Below are positions 32,176 to 40,524 of a stretch of 64,000 nucleotides of DNA, piece by piece. The notes under the pieces were generated by a model that was given only the letters and a program-made list of their open reading frames with translations, was not told the origin of the DNA and ran no database searches. Location of the stretch: positions 158,737-222,736 of the forward strand of contig NZ_JACIHE010000014.1 of NCBI RefSeq assembly GCF_014198245.1, read 5' to 3'. A program made the position numbers and the translations under genes. Numbering within the stretch: the stretch's first letter is position 1; every line of letters starts with the position of its first letter. Source of the stretch: Bradyrhizobium sp. cir1. Its GTDB lineage: Bacteria > Pseudomonadota > Alphaproteobacteria > Rhizobiales > Xanthobacteraceae.

Positions 32176-32976
32176 TTAGCGGCTCACACGAAAGCCGTCG
32201 CCGTCGGCTGGATAGCAGCGGTGACGAATCCGCAGACCCTTCGCCGCGACGAAATGCGAGAACAGGTCGCGATCGGCTTCCGGGGCCGTGCAAGTGCGGT
32301 CGAGCAGCGCGACGCGCGCCTCCGTTCCCGCTGCCCGATAGAGCGTGGCGGCGCTGGGGAACAGGCGGGCCTGGAAGATGTCGGCGAAGTCCTGGGCGGC
32401 GTAATCCCTGAGCGCGGGCGAGGCCGCGTGGAAGACGCGAAGCGCCAGCGGGGCGCGGATGAGCTGGAGCCAGGCCTCGTGCGGCGCGAAGCGATAGGAC
32501 AGGTCCAGCAGCTCCGCCGTTCGCGGTCCAAATCCGACCTGGCGGATTTCGGCCCAGTAGCTGCCGAACCAGCCAAGCCCTTCGGTTGGCGCGCAAACCA
32601 GCAAGGCCCGGCTGGTGGACGCGACCGCGTCGGCGTCAGCGTCGATCTGTTTCAGGTCGCCCGTGCGCGTCGATTCATCGGCTATCGCGAGCTGGAGCAG
32701 CAGCAGTTCGCGCAGCGTCTTGGCGCTGCATAACCGGCGGGCGGACGGCAGATTGTCCGCGACGATCCATCTCAGCCGATCGACGTCATAGCGCTCGCCG
32801 CGCGCGATGCGGCCGGCGATCTGCGGAACCGCGGGGTTGGTTACGTCGGGGACGACGGCAGCGATCCAGACCAGCGTGACCGCAGCGAGTGCGACGGTCG
32901 AGCCGCGCAGAAGCCAGCGAAACGCCCGTTCCCCCGCCTGCGCTGCCGGTTCGGTGGCGCTAGGCTCCCTCGACAT
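32176..32976 (-). CDS. Single-pass periplasmic protein of the exopolysaccharide locus
   Basis: 266 residues. One N-terminal membrane anchor ('STVALAAVTLVWIAAVV', about 27-45) is followed by a mainly helical periplasmic domain with several cysteines. The repeated helix pairs could be TPR-like. I do not recognise the family. The start lies 17 bp inside the end of the co-polymerase gene, so translation is coupled, and the product probably works with that complex. Confidence 0.75.
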   Translation of the reverse strand: MSREPSATEPAAQAGERAFRWLLRGSTVALAAVTLVWIAAVVPDVTNPAVPQIAGRIARGERYDVDRLRWIVADNLPSARRLCSAKTLRELLLLQLAIADESTRTGDLKQIDADADAVASTSRALLVCAPTEGLGWFGSYWAEIRQVGFGPRTAELLDLSYRFAPHEAWLQLIRAPLALRVFHAASPALRDYAAQDFADIFQARLFPSAATLYRAAGTEARVALLDRTCTAPEADRDLFSHFVAAKGLRIRHRCYPADGDGFRVSR

Positions 32977-35170
32977 AATAGCTGTTGTAGTGCGAGCCCT
33001 TGTACGCCTCGATCCGCTTCAGCATCTTCGGGTTGGCGCGGTTGAGCACGGCGCCCAGGAGCTTCTTCTGGATGCCTTCGGAGCTCGCCATCGACTCCTG
33101 CAGCGCGTTGCGGCTCGTGCGGCCCCACTCGATGACATAGACCATGGCATCGACCAGATGGCTGACCGCCTTGGCGTCCGCGACCGGCATCACCGGCGCC
33201 AGATCGATGACGATGTACTCATACTCCTCGCGCACCACCGCGAGCAGGTCTGCCATCGCCTTGGAGGCAATCACGTCCGCAGAGTTGACCATGCGCGATG
33301 CGACGACGGACGGCAGGAAGTCGAGCCCGCTCTCCTTGCTGCGCTGGATATGATAGCCGAACGAGCGAGGATCCCTGAGGGCCTCGACCAGGCCGGACTT
33401 GGAATGGGGCGCCAGCGCCCGCGTCAGCGAGCGCGTATGGAGGTCGCCGTCGATCAGCAGCGTGCGGTGGCCGGTCAACGCGGTCAAATGACCGAAATTG
33501 GCGGCGACCGTGGTTTTTCCCTCCTTCGGCAGGGACGAGAGGATGCCGATCACCTTGACCTCGCGCGAGAGGCGCGCGACGTCGATCGACACCTTGATGT
33601 TCCGCAGCGTCTCGGCAAACCGCGAGAACGGGTGCTCGACGACGTAACTGGATACGTTCGCTTCCGGATGGTCCGCAGAAGTCCTTGCCGGGCGAATGTC
33701 GGGAAGGACGCCGAGGCATTTCACCCCGAGTTGATCCTCGACGTCGGTCGGTGACCGCAGCACGTCGCTCATCAGCTCCTTCGTGAAGGCGGCGCCGAAG
33801 CCGAAACAGAGACCACCGAGCAGGCCGCCGGCCAGCGCCAGCAGCGTCTTGGGCGAGCTCTTCTTGTCGGGCTTGACCGCCGTGCCGATGATGCGTGCTT
33901 CGCTGATCGGGAAGCTCTGGTTCTGCGTCGCGTTCTGGAGCTTCTCGAGGAAGTTGTTGTAGAGGTTGCGGTAGGTGTCCGCCGCGCTCTCGAGATCGCG
34001 CAGCTTGACCTGGGCCTGGCTGGTGCTACCGGCCTGGGAGACGAGGTTCTTGAGGTTTTCCTCGAGCGACGTCTCGCGGCTCTTGGCGATCTCGAACTCG
34101 CTGCGATAGGCGTCCGCGATGCGGCGGACTTCGTCCGCGATCGCCTTACGCAACTCGTCCATGCGGTTGGACAGGTTGATGGCCGCCTGGTGGGTCTTGC
34201 CGTAACGGCTCGACCAATCGGCATACTGGGCCGCAAGGTCGAGATATTGGGCGCGCAGGCGCGTGATGACCGTGTTGTTGAGGGCGTCCGTCACGGTCGG
34301 CTGGACGAGATCCTTGTCGAGCAGCGCCTCGATGCGGTCGAGGCGGGCCTTGGCCTCAGCCGTCGCGGCGCGCGCTGCGACGAGCTGCGAGTTGGCGTCG
34401 GCGAGCTGTTGCTCACTCATCAGGCCGCGGCTGGTGCCGACGATGTTGTTCTCGGCCTTGAACGTCTGCACGGCGCGATCGCTCGCCGTCGCCTGTTCGC
34501 GCAGCTCGGCGCTGCGCTGCTGGAGCCACTCGCCGGCGCGCTTGGTCGACTGATATTTCGCCTCCAGGGCGCCCACGATGTACGCGTCGGCGATCGCGTT
34601 GGCGATCTGCGCGGCCTTGTTCGGATCGATCGAGCGGAAGTTCAGCGAGAGGACATAGGTCGTCAGCACACGCTCGACCTTGAGATTCTTCTGCAGCAGC
34701 TCGACCGCACCCCGCTCGACCCGTTCCTTGCTGGGAGGGCCGTCCGATCCGAACAGCGCGATGACCTTGCCGATGACCAGCGGAATCAATCCGGGATCGG
34801 AGCCGTTGAATTCCGCATCGTCGGTCAGCTTCAGGCGACGGACGATCGACAGGATCAGGTCGTCGGACTGGAGGATCTCGACCTGGCTGTCGACAAAGCC
34901 CGGGTCGATCAGCGCATTGGCCGTGCCGCTGTCCTTGTCCAGCACCTGGGTCTGACGCGTGTCCATCAGGATGCGCGCATTGGCGGTGTACATCGGCGTC
35001 GCGATGATCAGGTAGACGAGAACGAGCGCGAGCGTGCCGGCCAGGACGGCCGCGATCAGCGGCCATTGGCGGCGCACGATATCCAGAGCGCGCTCGGCGC
35101 TAAGCGTCGTGCCGCCGACCTCGATGGCGTATCGCGGGCGGTGTGGAAACTGGTCTCGTGGCTGAAACAT
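32960..35170 (-). CDS. Polysaccharide co-polymerase with BY-kinase domain (Wzc/ExoP/GumC type)
   Basis: 736 residues from the ATG at 35168-35170. A Wzz domain at the N-terminus has a membrane segment ('PLIAAVLAGTLALVLVYLIIA'). A long coiled-coil periplasmic part follows to about 420, with a second segment at about 440-465 ('LLALAGGLLGGLCFGFGAAF'). The cytoplasmic ATPase has Walker A 'SLPKEGKTTVAANFG' (about 548-562), A-prime 'LLIDGDLHTRS' and B 'YIVIDLAPVMP'. The C-terminal 'YKGSHYNSYYVEGA' supplies four tyrosines, a short autophosphorylation cluster. It sets chain length and couples export to the Wza-type protein at 58146. B. japonicum ExoP is the likely relative. Confidence 0.94.
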   Translation of the reverse strand: MFQPRDQFPHRPRYAIEVGGTTLSAERALDIVRRQWPLIAAVLAGTLALVLVYLIIATPMYTANARILMDTRQTQVLDKDSGTANALIDPGFVDSQVEILQSDDLILSIVRRLKLTDDAEFNGSDPGLIPLVIGKVIALFGSDGPPSKERVERGAVELLQKNLKVERVLTTYVLSLNFRSIDPNKAAQIANAIADAYIVGALEAKYQSTKRAGEWLQQRSAELREQATASDRAVQTFKAENNIVGTSRGLMSEQQLADANSQLVAARAATAEAKARLDRIEALLDKDLVQPTVTDALNNTVITRLRAQYLDLAAQYADWSSRYGKTHQAAINLSNRMDELRKAIADEVRRIADAYRSEFEIAKSRETSLEENLKNLVSQAGSTSQAQVKLRDLESAADTYRNLYNNFLEKLQNATQNQSFPISEARIIGTAVKPDKKSSPKTLLALAGGLLGGLCFGFGAAFTKELMSDVLRSPTDVEDQLGVKCLGVLPDIRPARTSADHPEANVSSYVVEHPFSRFAETLRNIKVSIDVARLSREVKVIGILSSLPKEGKTTVAANFGHLTALTGHRTLLIDGDLHTRSLTRALAPHSKSGLVEALRDPRSFGYHIQRSKESGLDFLPSVVASRMVNSADVIASKAMADLLAVVREEYEYIVIDLAPVMPVADAKAVSHLVDAMVYVIEWGRTSRNALQESMASSEGIQKKLLGAVLNRANPKMLKRIEAYKGSHYNSYYVEGA

Positions 35171-35190
35171 CTCTGGGAATCTTGAGGTTG

Positions 35191-35775
35191 TCACTCGGGA
35201 AGGGGAACGGGCTTGAACGGGTCGGCGAGTTCGGTCTTCCATTCACCCGACATCAGGCCGGCGGCCGGACTTGATGCTGCGGGCACGGCATTGGCTGCAG
35301 ATGGAGCAGGGGGTGCAATTCCGGCATCCTGATCCGCGAAATATCCCTTGAGCACGGAGCCGTCGTGCAGCTTGGTGACGAATTCGCTGATCCTGCGCGC
35401 CACGTCGGGCTTGCTCGCGACACAGCGCTCTTCGGCGCGGTGAAGCGCGCTGCCGATCGCGATGCGGTCGGCCTGGCTGGCTTCACGCAACATCTCCCGG
35501 ACCGGCTCGAGCGCGGCGACGTCAGTCACGACCAATCCGGCAAGCCGGCCCGACAGCTTGTCCCTGTCGTTCTTGGTCTGGCGCAGCAGAGCCGAGGGGT
35601 CCGCGACGAAGGCGGTGATGGCCGCCTGCGGGGCGCGTTCGGTGCGATCGACGCATTGCGCCCGCACCGGCGTTGCGAGTGTTGCGGACAGCGCAACGAC
35701 GAGGGCCGCAGCGATCCGTGAGGCCATAGCATGGCCACGCAACAAGCTATCGAGTTTGAGGAGGATCGCGCTCAT
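35191..35775 (-). CDS. Small secreted protein B, paralogue of the protein at 36914
   Basis: 194 residues; ATG 35725-35727 is an alternative giving 178. The signal peptide ends near 'ATPVRAQ'. Residues 55-147 align without large gaps to residues 48-141 of the protein at 36914: 'FVADPSALLRQTKND' with 'FLANPGGLLDQFKDG', 'DRIAIGSALHRAEERCVASKPDVARRI' with 'SRAIGAGLGTAASTCVLSQPQVAQLI'. Two cysteines are shared. A Pro/Ala-rich tail follows. It lies 20 bp before the co-polymerase gene. No family name is known to me. A periplasmic accessory of the co-polymerase or of the neighbouring protease is a fair guess. Confidence 0.78.
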   Translation of the reverse strand: MSAILLKLDSLLRGHAMASRIAAALVVALSATLATPVRAQCVDRTERAPQAAITAFVADPSALLRQTKNDRDKLSGRLAGLVVTDVAALEPVREMLREASQADRIAIGSALHRAEERCVASKPDVARRISEFVTKLHDGSVLKGYFADQDAGIAPPAPSAANAVPAASSPAAGLMSGEWKTELADPFKPVPLPE

Positions 35776-36112
35776 ATCTCGTTGCGAAGGATTGATGGCG
35801 GCGTTGCGATTTAGGCCGTAGGTCCTTGATGGCCCAAAACTATGTCAAATTCTTGTGCGGCGCAAAATATAAACCAGCGCGGACCGAATTGCCATCCTTG
35901 CCTGGCTTCACACCGCAATTCAACATGAACGAAGCTCGTGCTGCGATCAGGCGCAGATTCAGCGAACGTTTGCACATGTCCGCATGCGTGAAGCACGATT
36001 CTTAGGCAAACACCATAGCAAGACGAAAGGCGCGAGGGACGGTCCATCGACCATCTCCTCGCGCCTGTCGGAACTTGTGACTGAGAGGCGGGTAGACTTG
36101 AACTTTGTGCGC
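35776..36112. other. 337-bp gap with a hairpin; no gene
   Basis: AT-rich compared with its surroundings. It contains an inverted repeat at 36028-36066, listed separately as the terminator of the protease gene. The rest is available as promoter space for the minus-strand genes starting at 35775. Short ORFs here do not look real. Confidence 0.5.
36028..36066 (-). terminator. Hairpin after the BTLCP protease gene
   Basis: Perfect 10-bp arms, AGGCGCGAGG (36028-36037) and CCTCGCGCCT (36057-36066), with a 19-base middle that can fold on itself. They lie 47 bp beyond the protease stop. On the minus strand a TTTCGTCTT stretch follows. This is probably a terminator separating the protease from gene B. 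Confidence 0.55.
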
Positions 36113-36754
36113 TTATTCAGCGGTCCGCAGCATCGCGAGACGGGTGGCGCGAAGGCGCTCGCCATGCTCACCGATCGCGACCCAGAACCGCGGATTGCCG
36201 GCGGATTGCATCGAGATCCACTCGTATTCCGCCGCATTCCAGGGGCGCACCGAAGCGGACAGATTGTCCAGGACGACGTCGCCGTCGGCGAGCCGCGCGA
36301 CCAGCACGAGATGGCCCTGGCCGCCATTAATGAGGACAACTGCAAGTCGCAGCGCCGAGCTCGGCCAGCCCATCTCGATCAGCTGATGACGCTTGGTGAC
36401 TGCGTAGTCGTTGCAGTCGCCGGCGGACGGCGCAATCGTCCAGCGTGCCACCATCGGATTGGTCGATTTCTGCATCGGCGTGATCGACGCGTTGACCGAG
36501 CTGTTCACCTCGCGCAGCATGCTCATGGCCCGCTCGCCCGAGGGCAGGGTCCGCTCCGCGGTGTCGGCGGCGCATTCGCTGCCGTTGTTCATGCAGAACT
36601 TGACGAACTGCAGCGGAGCGAGCGCATTGTCGTACTCGCGGATGAACGCACCCTTCGCCCGATTGAGCGAACCGTCGTTCACGATTTCGGCCTTGGCGGC
36701 CACGCCGGTCGACGCGATCCCGATCGCGACCAGCGATTTGATGATCCAGCTCAT
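36113..36754 (-). CDS. Periplasmic transglutaminase-like cysteine protease (BTLCP, LapG-like)
   Basis: 213 residues. The signal peptide is near residues 1-22 ('IIKSLVAIGIASTGVAAKAE'). The mature part has the papain-like triad of the BTLCP/DUF920 family: Cys in 'SAGDCNDYAVTKRHQL', His in 'GQGHLVLVARLADG' and Asp in 'VVLDNLSASVRPW'. LapG is the best-known member; it cuts a large adhesin under c-di-GMP control through LapD. No LapD is seen here. The gene lies between two paralogous small secreted protein genes, each behind a hairpin. The substrate is unknown. A good GGGGA ribosome site precedes the ATG. Confidence 0.88.
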   Translation of the reverse strand: MSWIIKSLVAIGIASTGVAAKAEIVNDGSLNRAKGAFIREYDNALAPLQFVKFCMNNGSECAADTAERTLPSGERAMSMLREVNSSVNASITPMQKSTNPMVARWTIAPSAGDCNDYAVTKRHQLIEMGWPSSALRLAVVLINGGQGHLVLVARLADGDVVLDNLSASVRPWNAAEYEWISMQSAGNPRFWVAIGEHGERLRATRLAMLRTAE

Positions 36755-36848
36755 GACATCCCCGTCTCGTCTTTTCTTGTTGACGCTACGGATATCTCAC
36801 AAACGATTTGAACTTTGGTTCCGCGGAAATTTACAATTCTAACGAAAT

Positions 36849-36870
36849 CGGCCGGTCGAGGGACCGGCCG
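36849..36870 (-). terminator. Rho-independent terminator after small secreted protein A
   Basis: A perfect 9-bp stem, CGGCCGGTC (36849-36857) with GACCGGCCG (36862-36870), and a 4-base loop, 43 bp beyond the gene A stop on the minus strand. It is followed by a T-rich run. It separates gene A from the protease, which therefore needs its own promoter in the AT-rich bases before 36848. Confidence 0.72.
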
Positions 36871-36913
36871 GGGAGGGGTGGTTAATGCGCTGCCAACGCA
36901 GCCATTCCCGTCG

Positions 36914-37558
36914 TCAGCGCGACGGGCTTACCGAGGTCAGAACCGAAGTCGTCGTCGCCGCAAACAGGGTCTGCGACGCCGCGCTGGGGCCGGCTTGATT
37001 CAGGAACGTGGGCGTGGTCGAGGTTGCCGCGCCACCGCGCGCTTCCGCGGCGGTCGAGCCCGGGCCGCCTCCGGCCGTGGTCTCGCCTGTCGGATCGGCG
37101 CCGTTCGTTGCTTCGGTCGGGATATCGCCGGTGATGCTGGTGAAAGAGGTGATGAGGTCGGGATTCTCGGTCCTGAGGACCGCTTCCTGGATCAACTGTG
37201 CAACTTGAGGCTGCGACAGGACACAGGTTGAAGCGGCAGTGCCGAGGCCCGCGCCGATGGCGCGGCTTTGATCGGTGCTGCTGGCCTTCGCCAGCGAGAC
37301 AATGCCTTCGACGGTCTCGGGGCGGGCGGTCAGGAGGTCGCGAACAGCAGAGGCGAGACCGCCTTGTCCGTCCTTGAATTGGTCGAGCAGGCCGCCCGGA
37401 TTTGCGAGAAAGTCGGTCGCACGTTCCGCCGAAACGATCCCGGTGTTGGCAACACAGCCAGCGCTGACACCCGTTGCGCCAAATGCCGCCGGCGTTCCGG
37501 CAAACATCGCGAGTGCTCCGGCGACCACGCCGAAGCGCCTACCAAATTTCCAAATCAT
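36914..37558 (-). CDS. Small secreted protein A, paralogue of the protein at 35191
   Basis: 214 residues from the ATG at 37556-37558. The signal peptide is 'MIWKFGRRFGVVAGALAMFAGTPAAFG'. The conserved helical core (48-141) is shared with protein B, including two cysteines ('SAGCVANTG' and 'STCVLSQPQ'). The C-terminal third is Thr/Ala/Gly/Ser-rich and looks disordered, a possible surface-exposed or processed tail. It lies 23 bp after the polymerase gene and ahead of a terminator, so it shares the polymerase transcript. The function is unknown. Confidence 0.78.
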   Translation of the reverse strand: MIWKFGRRFGVVAGALAMFAGTPAAFGATGVSAGCVANTGIVSAERATDFLANPGGLLDQFKDGQGGLASAVRDLLTARPETVEGIVSLAKASSTDQSRAIGAGLGTAASTCVLSQPQVAQLIQEAVLRTENPDLITSFTSITGDIPTEATNGADPTGETTAGGGPGSTAAEARGGAATSTTPTFLNQAGPSAASQTLFAATTTSVLTSVSPSR

Positions 37559-37581
37559 AACCCTGCCCAATTCCAATATTT

Positions 37582-38961
37582 TCAGTTTAACTCGATTTGC
37601 ACCAATTTGCCACGTTCTTTTCGAAACTGTGATGGTAGCGATTGCGCGAGGCCGCATCCGACAATGGCTGTGAAAAACACGCCGTAGCCAGGGATTTGCA
37701 GCGAGAAATCGATGCAGCTATGTGCAACCCCCAACACGGCGACGCTTGCGCCGATGACGGGTATGTAGCGGTCGCGCTTCCGGCGCAAGCTGCCGGTGAA
37801 CAAATGGTAAAAGCACCAGAGGCTGACGAACGCGATCACGGCGAAAGCGGGAATGCCCAATTCGACGGCAATTTCTAGTGGTGTGCTGTGAGCGCGATCC
37901 CAGATGCCGAGACTGCCAAGTGTTGCGGGCCGAATGGCGGGAAAAACCGCCTCGAAGTTACCCAGTCCAATGCCAAGCAGCGGGTGATCGACGATGATTC
38001 CCGCTGACGCCTGATAGGCGGCAAGCCGCTGAGGGTCGATCAGCCCGTATTCGATGATTCGGCCGGCCACGAGGCCGCCGACGAGTTGCAGCAGCACCAG
38101 CACCGCCGCCGCCGAACCGCCAAGAACCAGCCATTTCCTCGATCTGCCGAGCTCGATAGGGATGAGATAAAGCACGATGGCGAGCGCGAACGCGCCGACC
38201 GACAGCAGCAGGCCCGCCCGTGATCCCGTCATGGCGAGCGCGATCGTGCAGATCGCGAAGCCTGCGCCGAGCGCGATCGGCGTGGAAAGAGCCTGCTCCA
38301 GCCGCGATCGCCAATTTGGTTGCGCTGGCGCGCCGCCTTCCTGACGATGCATGCTGCGCAGGAGCGGCACTAGAAACAGCAGGGCGCAGCTGCCCCAGAA
38401 TGTCGCCGCTGTATTTCGGTTGACGAACGTTCCCGTGGCAAAGCCCAGATAGGCTTCCTTCTGCCTCAACAGCACCATGTCAGGCGCGATCAGCTCGGCG
38501 AGAATTCCATAGAGTGCATACAGGCAGCCCGCCCACGCCAGTATTCGTAGCAGCGCGCGCGCAGCTCCCGCATCGCTTGCAAGAATGACCGCTCGGGTGA
38601 AGGCGAGCGACAGCAGCAGGACCGAACCGAACGCCAGCCACGGACCGCGCGCGGTCGCCGAGAGACGGTCCGGCGGTGCGAGGCCGAACAGCCGTCGTGG
38701 CAGTTCCCAGATGGCTGCGGATTGTGCAGCAGGGTCGCTCCACATTTGTAACGCGACCATGACGCCTACTGTAGCGACGACGACTGCCACCGGAATCAGC
38801 AGCACGGCGTTGCGACGGCTCACGACCGAGAGATCAGCCGTCAACAGGCTGGAAACGAGCAGAAAATTCCAGAAGCAAATCCACACGAGGTCGAGGGATC
38901 CGAGCGGAAGTGGCGCCAGCGCAAACACGGTTGTGGCGAAAAATCGCGATATCGCGCCCAA
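37582..38961 (-). CDS. Wzy/O-antigen-ligase-type membrane protein, first of two
   Basis: 459 residues with about 11-12 membrane segments. It starts at a TTG (38959-38961) with AGAGGGG about five bases upstream. The large loop and following segment have the O-antigen ligase (Wzy_C) pattern: 'AMTGSRAGLLLSVGAF', 'DHPLLGIGLGNFEAVFPAIRP' and 'WDRAHSTPLEIAVELGIPAF'. The last has the H-S-T-x-L-E arrangement seen in polymerases. It probably polymerises lipid-linked repeat units in the periplasm. Its place beside the co-polymerase cluster suits Wzy. A ligase role cannot be excluded. Confidence 0.88.
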   Translation of the reverse strand: MGAISRFFATTVFALAPLPLGSLDLVWICFWNFLLVSSLLTADLSVVSRRNAVLLIPVAVVVATVGVMVALQMWSDPAAQSAAIWELPRRLFGLAPPDRLSATARGPWLAFGSVLLLSLAFTRAVILASDAGAARALLRILAWAGCLYALYGILAELIAPDMVLLRQKEAYLGFATGTFVNRNTAATFWGSCALLFLVPLLRSMHRQEGGAPAQPNWRSRLEQALSTPIALGAGFAICTIALAMTGSRAGLLLSVGAFALAIVLYLIPIELGRSRKWLVLGGSAAAVLVLLQLVGGLVAGRIIEYGLIDPQRLAAYQASAGIIVDHPLLGIGLGNFEAVFPAIRPATLGSLGIWDRAHSTPLEIAVELGIPAFAVIAFVSLWCFYHLFTGSLRRKRDRYIPVIGASVAVLGVAHSCIDFSLQIPGYGVFFTAIVGCGLAQSLPSQFRKERGKLVQIELN

Positions 38962-39327
38962 AGGCCCCTCTGTCGTTCAGCTCAGCGGGAACGGAGCTAT
39001 CAGAACTTCGTGCGAGATCAAGTCGATGCATGCTGGTGTGTTGACCGTCATTCGCATCGTCGCGCGAAGTGCTGCACAAATTCGCGCGCGCAGGTCTGAT
39101 CTGCTCCAAACGCAAGGCCTGTTGCCTCACGAAAGCTGGAGTTTGTGCGCACGTCGCAGCAGCTGAAGCAAAATTGCCGGCGGGCTTCTTGCTGCCGCAT
39201 CTGCCGTGCACTGTCCGCTGCGCGGATCGGTGATTAACGGCGCTTTTCGGTTGAATAACTCACCCGGTGGAGGCATTATATTGCACCGCAGCATTTCGTT
39301 TTGGTCGAATCGTAGAGCGTCTTTCAA
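38962..39327. promoter_or_regulatory. Divergent control region between polymerase and acyltransferase
   Basis: 366 bp without a gene, with outward transcription on both sides. It must hold promoters for the minus-strand group from 38961 and the plus-strand group from 39328. Near 39255-39290 an AT-rich TTGAAT...TATATT arrangement could be a plus-strand promoter, though the spacing is long. No strong dyad was found. Confidence 0.4.
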
Positions 39328-40518
39328 GTGCTAGCTCATCAAACAAAGGCGCACTACGTTCCGCTGGACAGCGTCCGCGGTCTCGCCGCCCTCTGCGTCG
39401 TCGTCCATCACTTCGTCGGATCGGATCCGCTTGTCGCGGCGCTGCCTCATCGCGCCTGGATCGATGTCGCGTTCTTTCACAATTCCTGGCTCTTCGTCGA
39501 CTTGTTCTTCGTGTTGAGCGGAATCGTGATCTCGATGAGCTACGTGCAGTCGGAGTTCAGCGAATTTGACTTCCGGACCTTCACTTTGCGCCGTCTCGCG
39601 CGCATCTATCCGCTGCACATCGTCATGCTGTTCGCGTTTCTGGCGTTTCGCCTGATGCGGCTCACGCTCACCGAACTGGACCTGCTGCACTTCTCGACCA
39701 ACGAATCGGCGGACCTGCAGGTTAACAATGTGTACTCCTTCGTCGCGAATGTGTTCTTGCTCCATGCCATGGGCGTGCTCGACTATCTGAGCTGGAACGG
39801 CCCGAGCTGGAGCATCAGCGCCGAGTTCTATACCTACCTCGTATTTGGCGGCGTCGTCGTCTTGGCGCAGCGCCTCGGCTACATCAAGCTCGTCTATGTC
39901 CTCAGCGCCGTGCTGGCCGTGCTGGGCGCGGCTCTCATCATTTTTGTGCTCAGGAACGAAACGCTCGATTTCCAGACCAACGCCTTCACCCGGTGCTTTC
40001 TCGGCTTCTTCGTCGGCGTGCTCACGCTTCGTTTCATTTCCAGGAGGGGCCGCTCGGTGAGCCCCTTGGTTCAGTCGGCCTGTCAGCTTGGTGCTGCCGC
40101 CGTTGCAATCGTGCTGGTTTGTGTCGTCGGTTTCGACGAGCGGCTCAGTTTCGTGGCGCCGATTGTGTTCGGCGCCCTGCTTGGCTCGCTGATGGCGTTC
40201 CCCGAGCGGCTTCTGCCGAAGCTGCTGTCCGTTCGTCCGCTGGTCTGGCTGGGCAAACGCTCCTATTCGATCTACATGACGCATGCGCTGATCCTCGTTC
40301 TGATCCAGTACTTCGCCCGCGGCGTGGGGACCGGCCGCCTGCAAATGGTCGACAACATTCTTCCTGGCCTCGCGGCCTCGCTGCTGCTCGCCATCTTCGT
40401 GGCCGCCGTGCTCGTGCTCTCCAACTTCACCTACCTCTGGGTGGAGATGCCCGGTTCGCGCTTCGTGCTTCGGCTGTTCAGCCGCCGTGCCTTTCCCTCT
40501 GTTGCCGCGGCGGAGTGA
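39328..40518 (+). CDS. Membrane acyltransferase (acyltransferase-3 family), second of three
   Basis: 396 residues from a GTG; the next Met lies after the conserved opening, so GTG is the only full-length start. 'VPLDSVRGLAALCVVVHHFVG' has the family RG and His. 'FVDLFFVLSGIVISMSY', 'LRRLARIYPLHIVMLF' and 'SISAEFYTYLVFG' follow in canonical order, with about ten membrane segments. It probably O-acylates the exopolysaccharide. It is followed after 6 bp by the second polymerase-like gene, so they form one operon. Confidence 0.9.
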   Translation: MLAHQTKAHYVPLDSVRGLAALCVVVHHFVGSDPLVAALPHRAWIDVAFFHNSWLFVDLFFVLSGIVISMSYVQSEFSEFDFRTFTLRRLARIYPLHIVMLFAFLAFRLMRLTLTELDLLHFSTNESADLQVNNVYSFVANVFLLHAMGVLDYLSWNGPSWSISAEFYTYLVFGGVVVLAQRLGYIKLVYVLSAVLAVLGAALIIFVLRNETLDFQTNAFTRCFLGFFVGVLTLRFISRRGRSVSPLVQSACQLGAAAVAIVLVCVVGFDERLSFVAPIVFGALLGSLMAFPERLLPKLLSVRPLVWLGKRSYSIYMTHALILVLIQYFARGVGTGRLQMVDNILPGLAASLLLAIFVAAVLVLSNFTYLWVEMPGSRFVLRLFSRRAFPSVAAAE

Positions 40519-40524
40519 GGCGCG

